DNA of 64,000 nucleotides from Nymphaea colorata. Lineage: Eukaryota > Streptophyta > Magnoliopsida > Nymphaeales > Nymphaeaceae. A program made the position numbers and the translations under genes. Below, in pieces: positions 33,092-44,540 of the stretch (position 1 is the first letter of the stretch; every line of letters starts with the position of its first letter). The stretch spans positions 9,497,503-9,561,502 of the forward strand of contig NC_045143.1 in assembly GCF_008831285.2 (NCBI RefSeq), in the 5' to 3' direction. The notes under the pieces are model-generated. The model worked only from the letters and a program-made list of their open reading frames with translations. It was not told the DNA's origin and searched no databases.

Positions 33092-33650
33092 GGCCACGAT
33101 TTTGACCGGCGTTGTTAGCTCCGGCGACAGAAGCTGTTGAGAAAGGGCTCTTTGGAATCGTCTGCACCTCAAGAATATTCTTACAAATTTTCATAATTTT
33201 TGGAGCTGTCGTTGAAGAGCTATGATTTTTAGAAAGACTGCTTGTTTCTGAAATAGACTCAGAACAGAGCACTCGCCTGCCTGAGCCCGGCCATGATTTT
33301 GGCCGGCGTTGTCAGCTCCGGCGACTGAAGCTGTCGAGAAAGGGCTCTTTGGAATTGCCTGCATCTCAAGAACATTCCTACAATTTTTCATAATTTTTGG
33401 CACTGTAGTTAAAGAACTACGATTTTTTGAAGGACCACCTGTTTTTTAAACAGAAGCAAAACAGAGCACCCGCCTGACCCGGCCGCGATTTTGGCTGGCG
33501 TTGTGAGTTCCGGCGACGGCAGCTGTCGAGCAAGAGCTCTTTGGAATCGTCTGAATCTGTAGAACATTCCTACAATTTTTCATAATTTTTGGAGCTGTCG
33601 TTGAAGAGCTATGGTTTTTGGAAGGACTGCCTGTTGCTGATCTTTTTTTC
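33092..33650 (+). repeat. Three direct repeats of about 195 bp in the E2 leader
   Basis: Units start GGCCACGATTTTGACCGGCG at 33092, GGCCATGATTTT at 33289 and GGCCGCGATTTT at 33481. Each contains a GGCGTTGT-AGCTCCGGCGAC block, GGGCTCTTTGGAAT and TTTTTCATAATTTTTGG. They lie between primer-binding site and gag and are non-coding. Confidence 0.9.
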
Positions 33651-33739
33651 CTGTTGTTGTTTATTGACGCTGATTATCAGTTTTCTTTTCTCTCCATCAA
33701 CCGGCGTCATAAAATCAGGTTCTCATACCATACATTGAT

Positions 33740-34666
33740 ATGGAGTCTTCTTCGACTCTGGTTTTTCCTTACCCTTATACTATCAATGTTGTAAATTTCG
33801 TCTCTCTCAAGCTGCGAGCTGAAAACTTTCTCCTATGAAAAACACAAATTTTGGCACTTGTTGAAAGCCAAGATCTGCAAGGCATTTTGACTGGTGAAGT
33901 TACGGCCCCACTAGAACTTATTGATAATTTTTCCTCTCAAAAAATGCCAAATCCTCAATATACGACTTGGAGGAAAACTGATCGTCTTATCAAGGGATGG
34001 ATAACCAGCACGTTGTCTGAAAGCGCTCTTGGTCTGGTCGTTGGCCTTGAGACATTCAAGGATATATGGAGGGCTCTTATGAATATTTTCTCTTGTAAGT
34101 CGCGTGAAAGAGAATTCCTTCTCACGCACTTGCTAACTTCGCTTAAGAACAATGATGATTCTGTGGAAGCCTATATAGGAAAATTTAAACGCATATACGA
34201 TGATCTTTCTGCTATTGGAAAATCTGTTGATGAAGGGGCTCAACTTTATTGGCTGCTTCAAGGACTTGGAGAAGGATATGAAACCTTTATTGCATCCATG
34301 CTTCGACCACCTACACTGTCTTATGAAGAGGTCGTTTCTCTTCTTCAAAGTTTTGACTCTCGGATAAAAAGTCCCACTTTCCCTATCATGGCCATGACTC
34401 ATCAACAATCTGGACGTGGACAAAGCTATAGAGGGCGTGGACATTATCAAGGGCATGGACATGATCAAAGTCGGCTACAAGAAAGTTCTAATCCCTCTTC
34501 TAATGGCGATGAGAAGAAACGCAAAAATCCTGTTGTTTGTCAAATCTGCAGTAAGAAATATCACTCTACCATCAAGTATTTTGAACGATTTAATCATGCC
34601 TATCAAGCCGAAGATGCCCAACAAGCGCTCACTGCTATTACTCTTGATGACACAAATGACTCATAA
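33740..34666 (+). pseudogene. E2 gag (UBN2-type copia gag with zinc knuckle), broken
   Basis: Gag packages the element RNA. The frame starts at ATG 33740 (MESSSTLVFPYP), meets a TGA at 33836-33838 where Trp is expected (FLL-stop-KTQ), and runs on to 34666. The copia gag fold is clear (TLSESALGLVVGLETFKDIW, YDDLSAIGKSVDEGAQLYWL). The nucleic-acid knuckle reads CQICSKKYHSTIKY, so the last Cys of the CX2CX4HX4C motif is Tyr (34577-34579). Both lesions are G to A changes. Arg/Gly/His-rich linkers precede the knuckle. Confidence 0.88.
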
Positions 34667-36130
34667 TGGCAAGCCAATACTGGAGCATCTGCTCACATGA
34701 CTGGAAATCATGATAAGATTTCTAAAATCTCTGCTTATCATGGAAGTGATCATGTTGTCGTTGGGGATGACACGTCTCTTTCTATAACTCATATTGGTAA
34801 CAGTGAAATTGATACAGGCATATCATCAATTCTTCTTTCTCATGTTCTATATGTTCCAAAACTCAAGAAAGACTTATTTTCTGTCAGTCAATTAACTTGT
34901 GAGTTACCATATGTTTTTGAGTTTTCCTACTCATGTTGTCTTATAAAGGACAGGAGAACAGGAAAAATAGTGGCACAAGGCAACAAACGTGATGGAGTTT
35001 ATACCATCGGCAAGGTTAGACATACAACATGTTTTTCATCCAGATTTCGGCGTGTTTCTGAAGAACAATGGCATTTCAGATTAGGACATCCTCATAATGG
35101 CGTTGTGAGACATTTGCAGCAGAAAAATTTGATTGATATTTGCTCTTCAGTTCCTAGAACTTCTATTTGTCATAGCTGCCAACTTGACAAATCATGTAGG
35201 TTGCCATTTCTTGAAGGAGAAAATAAATCTGTTGAACTTTTTGAAAAAATCCACCCTGATTTGTGGGGACCAGCGTCTGTTTGTGCGCATTTTGGCTATC
35301 AGTACCATGCAATTTTTATTGATGAGCATTCTAGATTCACTTGGCTATACCCCTTGAAGTCGAAATCTGATTTTTTTATTTGTTTTCAGCATTTTCAGAA
35401 ATATGTTGAGACACAGTTTAGTAAAAGGATAAAAGTTTTTCAATCAGATGAAGGGAGAGAATATACGAGCACAAAATTTAGAGATCACCTAAAATCTCTT
35501 GGAACAAAACAACAGTTTTCTTGTCCATACACTAAACAACAAAATGGTATGGCAGAAAGAAAACATCGCAACATCACAGAATTAGGTTTGACCATGATGT
35601 TGCACGCGAACATCCCCAAGCGTTTCTGGTTTGAAGCATTTAGCAGTGCTGTCTTTCTCAATAATAGGCTACCATCATCTTCTCTTAAAATGGATTCTCC
35701 TTACTTGAAGCTTTTCAGACAACATCCTAAATATGATTTTCTTCGTGTTTTTGGATGTTGATGTTTTCCTTATTTGAGAGATTATGCAAAAGATAAATTG
35801 GAACTTCGATCATTGCCGTGTGTTTTTCTTGGGTACAGTGATTGTCACAAAGGATATCGCTGCTTATATCCAGCCACTGGAAAAATGTTTATTTCTCGAC
35901 ATGTTTGTTTTGATGAACATATTTTAACTTATAAAAATCCTGCTAGATTATATAATGGTGATTCTATAACTTCTTATTTAATTTCTTTTGATGAGGAACA
36001 AGCGGACATAGAACAACCACTCTCCAAAGATAATAGTCCTACTCGAACAAATGATGCTCATGAGGAAGAAAGAAGTGAGATTGACATCTACTCTCAAGAG
36101 GTTTCGATTGACAATATGATGATAAAATAG
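34667..36130 (+). pseudogene. E2 protease and integrase, broken
   Basis: The protease motif reads ANTGASAHMTGN, where copia proteases have DTGA or DSGA: the catalytic Asp is Asn (34676-34678, GAT to AAT). The integrase follows with an HHCC zinc finger (HFRLGHPH...CHSCQLDKSC) and a core with Asp in HPDLWGP, Asp in QSDEGREY and Glu in NGMAERKHR, so the DDE triad is present. A TGA at 35759-35761 interrupts the C-terminal part, which continues as RDYAKDKLELRSLPCVFLGY. A stop precedes the fragment at 34664-34666. Confidence 0.88.
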
Positions 36131-37980
36131 GCAACTAGTTCACAATCAGCCAGACAACTCCAATCAGGGCGCGCATGAGACAGCCAAAACTGAAAACATG
36201 GAACAAAATAGCACCATATCAGACAATGAACAATCAGTACACAATCAACAGAAAAATTTGGAACAAGATCAAAGCAGACGTGAAATACTTGGCACGACCA
36301 TGACCGAAAACTTTGAACAAGGTACTACTTCTTCTCTAACCATGGTTAGAACAATGGTTACTAGATCGATGGTGGGAACTTTCAAGCCTAATTCCAAATA
36401 TGCCAACTTACATATCTTGTATCAAGATATTCCTAAAGAACCTTCAAATGTTAATGAAGCTCTTGGGAAACCAAGATGAAAAAAGGCTATGGATGAAGAA
36501 ATTAAAGCCTTAGATCAAAATAAAACGTGGAGACTTGTACCTTATGATCCTAAGATGAATCCAGTTGGATCAAAGTGAGTGTTTAAAACTAAACTCAAAT
36601 CAGATGAGACGTTGAAAAAACTTAAAGCTAGACTTGTTGCTCGAGGGTTTACTCAAAAATAAGGAATTGATTTCTATGAAACCTTTTCTCCAATAGTTCG
36701 TTCTACCACTATTAGAATGGTTCTTTCCATTGCTACTGTTAGAAGATGGGAAATGAGGCAGCTAGATATCAAGAATGCTTTCTTACATGGTGCTATTCAT
36801 GAAGATGTATACATGAGACAGCCTCCTGGATATGAAGATAAAACAAAACAAGGATATGTTTGTAAATTACAACGAGCTATTTACGGTCTAAAACAAGCAT
36901 CGCGAGCATGGTATGCTAGATTAAGCATTTTCCTTCTTGATTATGGTTTTACTATTAGTATGGCTGATCCATCTATGTTTACATTACCTCAAAAATAAAA
37001 AGCTCTTGTGCTTCTTGTGTACGTTGATGACATGATCATAACTGGAAATTGTTCCTTATTCTTGCAAAGCTTTGTTAATGCCTTTTGCAAAGAATTTCCC
37101 GTCAAAGATCTTTGCAGGTTGAGCTACTTTTTAGGAGTTGAAGTGACTTGGACAAAACAAGGAATTCTATTATGTCAAACCAAGTATGCTAAAGACATTC
37201 TTGAAAGAGCGAAGATGGAAGATTGCAAATCAAGTACCATGCCAATGAGCCCAAAAACGCCGCAATATAAAGATGATGAAGAGAAATTTGACAATCCTAC
37301 TCTCTATAAGCAAATAGTTGGTTCTTTGCAATACTTGACTCTAACGCGTCTAGACATTTCCTTTGCTGTTAATTATGTTAGTCAGTTTATGCATGAGCCA
37401 TTTCATAATCATTATCAAATGGTCAAAAGGATTCTACGGTATATCAAATGATCAATACACATGAGACTAAACATATTGATGCAGAAGAGCACTCTTGATT
37501 TGTATGTTTTTTCAGATTCAGACTGGGCAAGATGTTTTCAAACTAGGCGATCCACTACAGGATTTTGTGTTTTTCTTGGTGCTAATTGTGTGTCTTGGAG
37601 TGCTAAAAAGCAAAACAGTGTAGCCACATCAAGTACCGAGAATGAATACAGAGCAGTGGCATCGACAGAAGCAGAACTTACATGGATACAATTCTTAATG
37701 AAAGACATTGGAATTCAGATGATCAAAGTTTCAATTTTATATTGTGACAACAAAAGCTCTCTTTATATGACAGCAAATCCAATGTTTCATAATAGAAGCA
37801 AGCACATTCAAATTGACTTCCATTACATAAGAGAGAGAGTCGCTCAAAAACAACTTGAGACTAGGTATATTTCAACCAATAATCAAGTTGTAGATCTTTT
37901 CACCAAAAGCCTATCAAAGCGTATTTTCAATCTTCTCAAGAGCAAACTCAGCCTCCACCAGCGGCTCAGTTTGAAGGGGA
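36131..37980 (+). pseudogene. E2 reverse transcriptase and RNase H, broken
   Basis: A frameshift near 36130-36190 separates it from integrase. RT blocks are [46 protein letters not shown] and the catalytic VYVDDMIITG (intact YVDD near 37020). RNase H has VFSDSDWARCFQTRRSTTGF, STENEYRAVASTEAEL, LYCDNKSS and SKHIQIDFHYIRE. Stops at 36477, 36576 and 36660 stand where Trp, Trp and Gln are expected, consistent with C-to-T or G-to-A decay. Confidence 0.9.
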
Positions 37981-37981
37981 A

Positions 37982-38333
37982 TGTTAAGGAAAATGGTAAG
38001 AGCAACAAATCCGTTCGAAAAAATAATGACAATCAGAAAACGGGTGAGGAGCTGGTAATTGAAGATTATGATCAGATGAAAAAGGCAGAAAGATCTGAAG
38101 ATAAGAAAAGGCAACAATCTTGGGATCAATCAAAGATTTCATCTAATCTTGGCAAGAAAGATGTTGCCAATGATAAAAAGTGAACTTTTTTCTTATAAAA
38201 GGGACTCATTTCTGTCATTGTATTATCATCTTCTTCATCACCAATAGAAATACAGTATGAGTGCCTTCCGGTCGTGGACATAGGCTTTAACAATAACTTT
38301 GGTCTTCCTTGTTCTCTCTTTCATTTTTCTTTA
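37982..38333 (+). repeat. Right LTR of E2, adjacent to P450 copy 4
   Basis: 352 bases, preceded by the polypurine tract GAAGGGGAA (37973-37981). A TATAAAA box at 38194-38200 lies 150 bases upstream of the copy-4 ATG and points towards it. Confidence 0.92.
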
Positions 38334-38343
38334 AAGGGAAGCC

Positions 38344-39662
38344 ATGGAAGAAGCGCTTCATTCTTCATTTTGCTTGTAGTCTTCACCTTCCTTCTGATTC
38401 ACATCATTAGGCCGCTCCCATTCACCAACACATCCAAGTCGTCTTCTTTTCCACCCACATATGGCCACAAATGATACCCCATGCTGCTCTTTCCTTCTAT
38501 GCCAACATCCACCGCCTCCCCGAATACATGACGGGTCTCCTCCGCCAGTCCCCCACCCATACCGTCGTCATCCACCGCCTATTTGGCTCCAAAATGTTCA
38601 TCACTGCCAATCCCGCCAACGTTGAGCACATCTTGAAGACCAAGTTTCATGCCTATCCCAAGGGTCCCGACTCCTATGCCATGTTCCACGACCTCCTCGG
38701 CGACGGCATCTTCAACGCCGACGGCGAGACCTGGAAGATGCAGCGAAAGATAGCCAGCCGTGAGTTCAGCACCCGTTCCCTCCGCAAATTCGTTGATACC
38801 GTCGTTAATTCAGAGATCTCCGGCCGCGTCCTCCCCCTTCTAAGCTCTGCGGGATGTGCTTCAACGATTTGCGTTCGATACCATCTGCAGGATTGCTTTC
38901 GGCTCCGACCCCGGCTGCCTCGACCCCTCTGTCACTTCCTCTGGGTTCACCTCTGCTTTTAAACTGGCGGCACGGGTCACCAGTGTTCGTTTCAGGTACC
39001 TCTCTCGAGTTGTTTGGAAACTCAAGCGTGCATTCGGTTTGGGGGATGAAGGCCAACTAGGAACCGCTGTCCTCCAGGTCGATGAATATGCAGGAAATCT
39101 GATTCGCAAGAAAAAACAGAAAGGGATCTCCTCAAAGACATAGTCGTCAGCTTCATACTTGCAGGCATGGACACAACTTCTGCGGCACTGACATGGTTCT
39201 TCTGGCTGCTCTCCACCCACAGAGGCATGGAAGCGAAGATCCTGAAAGAGATATCTGACATTAGAGAGGAAGCACTCGGCCTCGACGAGACAAAGGAGAT
39301 GGTTTACTTGCATGCAGTGATCTGTGAGACCATGAGACTCTACCCGCCAGTACCAGTCGACAACAGTATGCTGCAGAAGACGATGTCTTCCGGGACGGCA
39401 CTGCGGTATCGAAAGGTTCGAGTGTGATCTACGATCCTCACGCCATGGGCAGGATGGAGAAGCTGTGGGAGAAGGACTGCGAGGAGTTCCGGCCGGAGAG
39501 GTGGCTGAAGAACGACGATGAAATGGTAGGGAGGATGAAACTTGTCGACGAGTACCCGTACAAGTACCCGGTGTTTCAAGCTGGACCCAGGCTGTGTCTG
39601 GGGAAGGAAATGGTCTTTCTTCAGATGAAGAGCATCGCCAACCCGTGCTCAGGCGCTTCAAG
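38344..39662 (+). pseudogene. CYP94: CYP94 copy 4, P450 pseudogene
   Basis: It aligns with copy 1 from its ATG almost to the end. Lesions seen: a 1-base deletion at codon 5 (about 38356); a TGA at 38472-38474 in the hinge; a 7-base deletion near 38482; a 29-base deletion near 38853; a 64-base deletion near 39128 that removes the segment before the I-helix; a 1-base deletion near 39364; and loss of the last 40 or so codons, with coding sequence joined at about 39650 to copy-1-like 3' flank. The I-helix AGMDTT and heme loop FQAGPRLCLG remain readable. Its promoter lacks about 500 bases present upstream of copy 1, and E2 sits in the remaining 5' UTR. It cannot encode a working enzyme. Confidence 0.95.
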
Positions 39663-40439
39663 CATATTCCTTAGTTTTTAACCATAGATCTTAGTTCCTG
39701 CCTCCTGTTCTAAGAATTTAATGTTGTTTCCGAACTTGGAGTTGTTTTATGGTATACCTTTAACTTAAGTGTTATATATATATACCAAAAAAGGATGACA
39801 CCTATACGTAGCAAAGTATAAACTGCACATGCTTCCTATCAACGTGAACACAAAAATGTTACGAATATGTTGTCGGCTAGCACACCATAATAATTTAACG
39901 CGTCCATGGAGGCGGTCTCCCTGTTCAATTGGTGGCAAACCGGTTTGACATTATGGCCAATGCAAGAGCACAATGTGTCATTTTCAATATGTTTCTGTAT
40001 TTTAAAATTTTTCTTCTTTTGAAATTTTCAATTATTATTCGTGTTGATACGTTTGTTACTTTGTTTACCAATTTCCAACCAATTCACCGAAATTTAGAAA
40101 ATGGGCTGATTCAAAGATTCAGCCCACCAACAACACTACTCAAAAAATATACATTTTTTCTAAATTAAAAAGACTAATGTGATGTCCCTGAGGCATCAAG
40201 CAAACTTGGAGTGCCTTATACGGTGCATTTGTGGTTGGCTTTGTGGAGAACTATGTTCATGTAGTAAAGGTCTGTTTGGCAATAGTAAAGGTTTGTTTGA
40301 CAATAGTAACAAGTTGTTATTGTCTCATTAATCTACCCAAAAAATAAGACAGATTCTTGAACCATGATAACAAAATGTTTGTAAGATAGTAACAGTTTGT
40401 TATTGTTACCAAACGGGCTGGCCCTTGGTGACACTATTT

Positions 40440-41280
40440 TTACGGATTTGATAAAGGTGCTGCTTTCACTAACGTGTAAAAACATGCATTGCCACTATGT
40501 TTTGTTCTAGTCACAAAAATTCTTGACATTTCAACTTCACTGACGTTTTTCCAAAATGTGTTACAGAGAGTCTCAATAAAGTCGGTTTTCCCCAACCCTT
40601 TTTCAGAAAGGGCCACAGATAGTCTCGGTAGTATCACTCACTTTATTTTCATATGTGTCACTAAAAGTCTCAACATTTGGACTTACATTGACATTTTTCC
40701 CAAAAACCTTCACAAAGTATCAATGGTATCAGCTTTCACAGACAATTTTTTTTTTTTAACATTACAAATGGTCCCAACAGCATTTGGCTTTCATTGATGT
40801 CATTTTTATATGCGTCAGAAATGGTCTAGGCATTTTGTGTTCATTGTCCTTTTTTCTGGAAAGTGTTACAAACAATATCAATGTTGGTTTTCACCAGTGT
40901 TCTCTAAGGAAAAATCATAGATGGTCCCAACAGTAGTATACATCACTTAATTACTATTTTCTATATGAGTCACATTTTTGGTGAGCAGGAAGAGCATTTC
41001 ATCCTACCGCCCAAAGAAAACATAAGTTTCAAACCCCTCACCCCCTAAAGTGCAGGGCCTGACGTTCTTGCATAAAGCATTACAAATGATCCCTGTAGAA
41101 TTAGACTTCCATTACCCTATTTTCAGGTTTGTCATGGTTGGACTTCATGAACATTTTTCATAATGCGTCAGAAATAATCCCTCAAGTATTAGACTTTGAT
41201 CACTTGAGCGATTTTGAGTCGCATCAGAGACAGTCTCAATAGCATTGGGTTTCAATGATGGGATTCTATATTGCTAGCAA
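40440..41280. repeat. Degenerate motif array, copy B counterpart
   Basis: Matches 19991-20830 in order and motif content (CACTGACGTTTTTCC, GTCTCAACATTTGGACTTACA), with small indels. Confidence 0.5.
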
Positions 41281-41291
41281 AAGAATCCTTG

Positions 41292-41520
41292 TGCCACGAC
41301 TATTTCTATTTTGAACTGCACTAGTAACTATTATGCATGCATCTCTGTCTGTTCATACAGATACACAACAAATGAAACTTCTTCCAGTATTAGCTAAAAC
41401 CTTTCTTTTTATCGTCTTTGCTTTAGGCAGGAAGCCATACATTAGATGGTATATCCAAGTATAACAGCAAGAAAAGTACCCAGCTTGAACACCCAGAAGC
41501 TTCATAGCATAAGCATGCCA
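41292..41520. other. Extra 224-bp block bounded by TGCCA in copy B
   Basis: TGCCA at 41292-41296 and again at 41516-41520 brackets sequence absent from copy A, where the two flanks meet at a single TGCCA (about 20851-20855). It is either a deletion in copy A between short direct repeats or an insertion with a 5-bp duplication in copy B. No terminal inverted repeat was seen. Confidence 0.7.
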
Positions 41521-42194
41521 GGCGTTTGAAATGGTTAATTTTCCTCAGTTTAGGACTTAACTTACATTAACTATAGGTCAAGATATAATAAACCATGTGT
41601 AGTGAAAATCTCGGTTGCCATGACTGAAGCAGTTGAAAACATAGGCTTTTACGTACAAAATATGGCTCAAGAAAATCCAGCTAACCGTCTTAGCCAGAAT
41701 TTTTTTTTCCACATGTTTTCTGTATTTTCCCAAAATTGGGATGTGCACTAGTATGCAGTGTATATAGAAAGTACAATAAAAGCGACGACTAAACCATCTT
41801 ATTGGAGCTTGTGTGACACTTTTGTACATAATTTCTGACATAATTTTCGCATCAGTAATAGTTTATCTTCACTGACCCGTGTGCATTTTATTAGGGGAAG
41901 CTCAGATGACACCTCCAAAAAGTTGGTTTACCTAGTTTTTTTTTTTTCTAATTTTTTTGGAAAACCTAGTTTGCCTAGTTGGATGATAAATCAAAAACCA
42001 AGTTTGCCTAGATCAAGGACTTCGCACAAGCAAAATCAGACTTTGGTACTCATTTGGCGATAAAGACTAGACAAAAAAAAAATACCCGTTGCCCTTTTAT
42101 AACTTGTAGTCTTTTTACTTTTTCATAGCATTGACAATTCGATATGTATCAAATATTCTAATAAAATGTTAATGATTTGACTTGACCTTTACTA

Positions 42195-42744
42195 TTTTGT
42201 ATCTTCTTTTAGCAAATATGGTGGGAAGAACATGGATCATGTGCACCGGAACTAAAAAAAAGTTTCTATTGGACTACAATAGAAACGGTTGAATGACTTT
42301 ATATATGTACATTATAATTTAAGACTAAAGGAGAAGCAATTATAATTTAAGACTAAAGAAGAAGCAAGTCTTCTGTACAAAATTTCAGCCCTCTCATTGG
42401 ATAATATTTTTATTGAGAAGAATCCTATCGATGATTGGATAGAAGAACCAGAAAATGGTGTTAAATGATGAAACAAATTTGCATCAGATCGAAGTTTGAT
42501 GAATTTAGTTTTGTAGTTTGTCCTTTGATATATATTATATGTTTTATCTTTAATTTTTTAAATGTAGGATGGACAAAAAATAAAAATTAATTTTGTAAGA
42601 TGCAACGAAGAAATTGAAGATGAAGGGGCGAGTTCAAAGCATGCAAATGAAGAGTCGGGGATTTGTTTTTGTTGGATGATGATAGTTATGATGATGGTGG
42701 TAGCAATGAAGTGGGATATGATGATGGAAAGAACTTTAATTTTT

Positions 42745-42745
<1 letters not shown>
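42195..42745 (+). pseudogene. hAT transposase C-terminal remnant (copy B)
   Basis: Counterpart of 21490-22100. The ERNWSTFDQIHTKR coding stretch has been lost and replaced by a short AAAAAAAAGTTTCTATT junction, while the ATGACTTT...AAGACTAAAGGAGAAGC part and the acidic tail (EEIEDEGASSKHANEESG) remain. Confidence 0.7.

Positions 42746-42748
<3 letters not shown>

Positions 42749-42811
<63 letters not shown>
42749..42811. repeat. (TA)n microsatellite (copy B)
   Basis: A nearly perfect TA run of about 63 bases, longer than the equivalent in copy A. Confidence 0.92.
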
Positions 42812-42815
<4 letters not shown>

Positions 42816-43082
42816 TTATTTACAATATTTTTGCTGATTACCATTTGTTAATTATTTTTGTAAAGTAATAAGTTCAATGAACATGATATGGCCGCATGAA
42901 CATACAAATTGGTAGATTCATTTTTTGTTACATTTTGTTTGTCATTATTGTGACAATGAGACATTAGGACGATTATAAATTTATACCGGAGTTGTGGAAT
43001 GATTATAATTATATATGCATTATGCAGTTGATTGTAGAGGTTTGATATGTAATAAATATGTGTAACTTTGCCAAGATGCAGT

Positions 43083-43570
43083 AAAAATACATTAAAAAAT
43101 TCATAACTCGACCGGCCAAATTGCCGAGTCAACTATTTAACCCAGTGACTCAGTCATCTATCATTGACTTCGCCTCACGAGTTTGCCAACTATGCACACA
43201 AAATAGCTCCTAACAAACATGACGACGCTCTCTCTCGTTAGAATAAACAGCTAAAGAGATTTCTTTAAATGTGAAATTACTTGACAATTTTATTAGCAAT
43301 CAGCAAAATTAAATATTTTCTTTCAGCTAAAAACTTCCCAAGAAAAATGATTTCTATCAGCACCGTCCCTCTCTTAGTGCAAGAGATCGATCAGCGTGTT
43401 ATAAGGTGATTTGGGTGGACGGTTGCCTTTATTGTAGACCGAGTCATCTCTCTCTCGTTGGGGAAAAAGACTGAGCCAGTCAAAGCTAAATATTTTATCT
43501 CATCATGTCTCTCTCCTTTTCTCTCAATCTTGTTGGGACAACACGTGAGAGTGGGTTGCGTGCCCTTTTA
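43083..43570. other. Block present only in duplication copy B
   Basis: Copy A joins GCCAAGATACAG directly to AAAAGGGGG (about 22600); copy B has about 490 bases between these points. It contains GACTC-rich and CTCTCTCTCGTT words and no ORF of note. Insertion or loss in copy A cannot be told apart. Confidence 0.55.
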
Positions 43571-44243
43571 GCTGAAAGAAAAGGGGGACACTTTGGTAAT
43601 TGTAAAAATGTCAGTATTTATTCTTTTTCACTTTTTTTACTTTTTTTTTATCTTCACAAAAGTTTTTTTTTTTTCATGAACCGAAGTATTTGACTCACTA
43701 CTACTGGCGCAGTACAAATTCGTACGCCAATATCGAGTGCATAACCAGCTTTCCATTAGCGTGGCTTATCAAAAGCCTACTTAACATTTTACCACACGAA
43801 AATACAATTGACATATTCTAAACGTGATCATAGACTAAAATCCAAACAATAGCTACCAGTATGTGGACAAAGACAACCCAATTGCTTCCTGCAAGTTTGA
43901 AAATCCAAGTTTCTCTCTGTCCCACTCTCTATCATGTGTGTGGCACGAGAGTCCGATACGTGCAACACCTACATGCATAAAAAAAAGAAAGAAAAAGAAG
44001 TGAAAGTAAAGCATTGTGGGGATGTTTTTTAAATAATGTCTTTTTTCAATCTTTTTTTAATTTTTTTTGTTATTTCAAAATGATTTCCTTTTTACCGACC
44101 ATGGGAAATTCTGATACACTGATATGACTAACTCCAAGTACACCACATATAACAAGCTTGGGTGAGGCACAAAGGCAAAAAAAAAAAAACTTGTGAAGGG
44201 AAGCCATGGAAGAAGTGCCTTCGCTCTTCTTTTTGTTTATAAT

Positions 44244-44518
44244 TGTTAAAATTAGTTGTAAAATTAGCTAGGCTGTATTTGACGTTAAAGCCGTATTCTC
44301 CAAATGACTCTTTTTCCAACGTTCAAAACTGCAACGTTTATTTTATTTTCCTTCCTTGTATAGCACTCTTGTATTAGGAATTTTCCTTTGTACCGTTGCA
44401 ATGAGACGCTGCACAAATCTTTGTATAAATATCACCGTATAATGAAAACAGAGAAATTCAATTCGTCATTTCTGCTTATTGCCTCTTGGTGTTACGTTCT
44501 TCATGAAGAAACTTCACA
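44244..44518 (+). repeat. Left LTR of E3
   Basis: 275 bases. A TTGTATAAATA word at about 44421 is a possible TATA box. It is followed directly by a primer-binding site. Confidence 0.93.
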
Positions 44519-44530
44519 TGGTATCATAGC
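44519..44530 (+). promoter_or_regulatory. Primer-binding site of E3
   Basis: TGGTATCATAGC, one mismatch from the initiator-tRNA-Met site TGGTATCAGAGC. Confidence 0.88.
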
Positions 44531-44540
44531 GTTGAGTTCA

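Larger units (their letters stand above)
32491..38333 (+). mobile_element. Ty1-copia element E2, full length, in the 5' UTR of P450 copy 4
   Basis: Two LTRs (32491-32854 and 37982-38333), both starting TGTTAAGGAAAATGG and ending TTTCTTTA, flank gag-protease-integrase-RT-RNase H in copia order. The target duplication is AAGGG (32486-32490 and 38334-38338). The host sequence CTTGTGAAGGGAAGCC is continuous across it in the intact copy 1 (17647-17662). A primer-binding site follows the left LTR and a purine tract GAAGGGGAA precedes the right one. The reading frame is broken by stops, so the element cannot move by itself. Confidence 0.95.
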
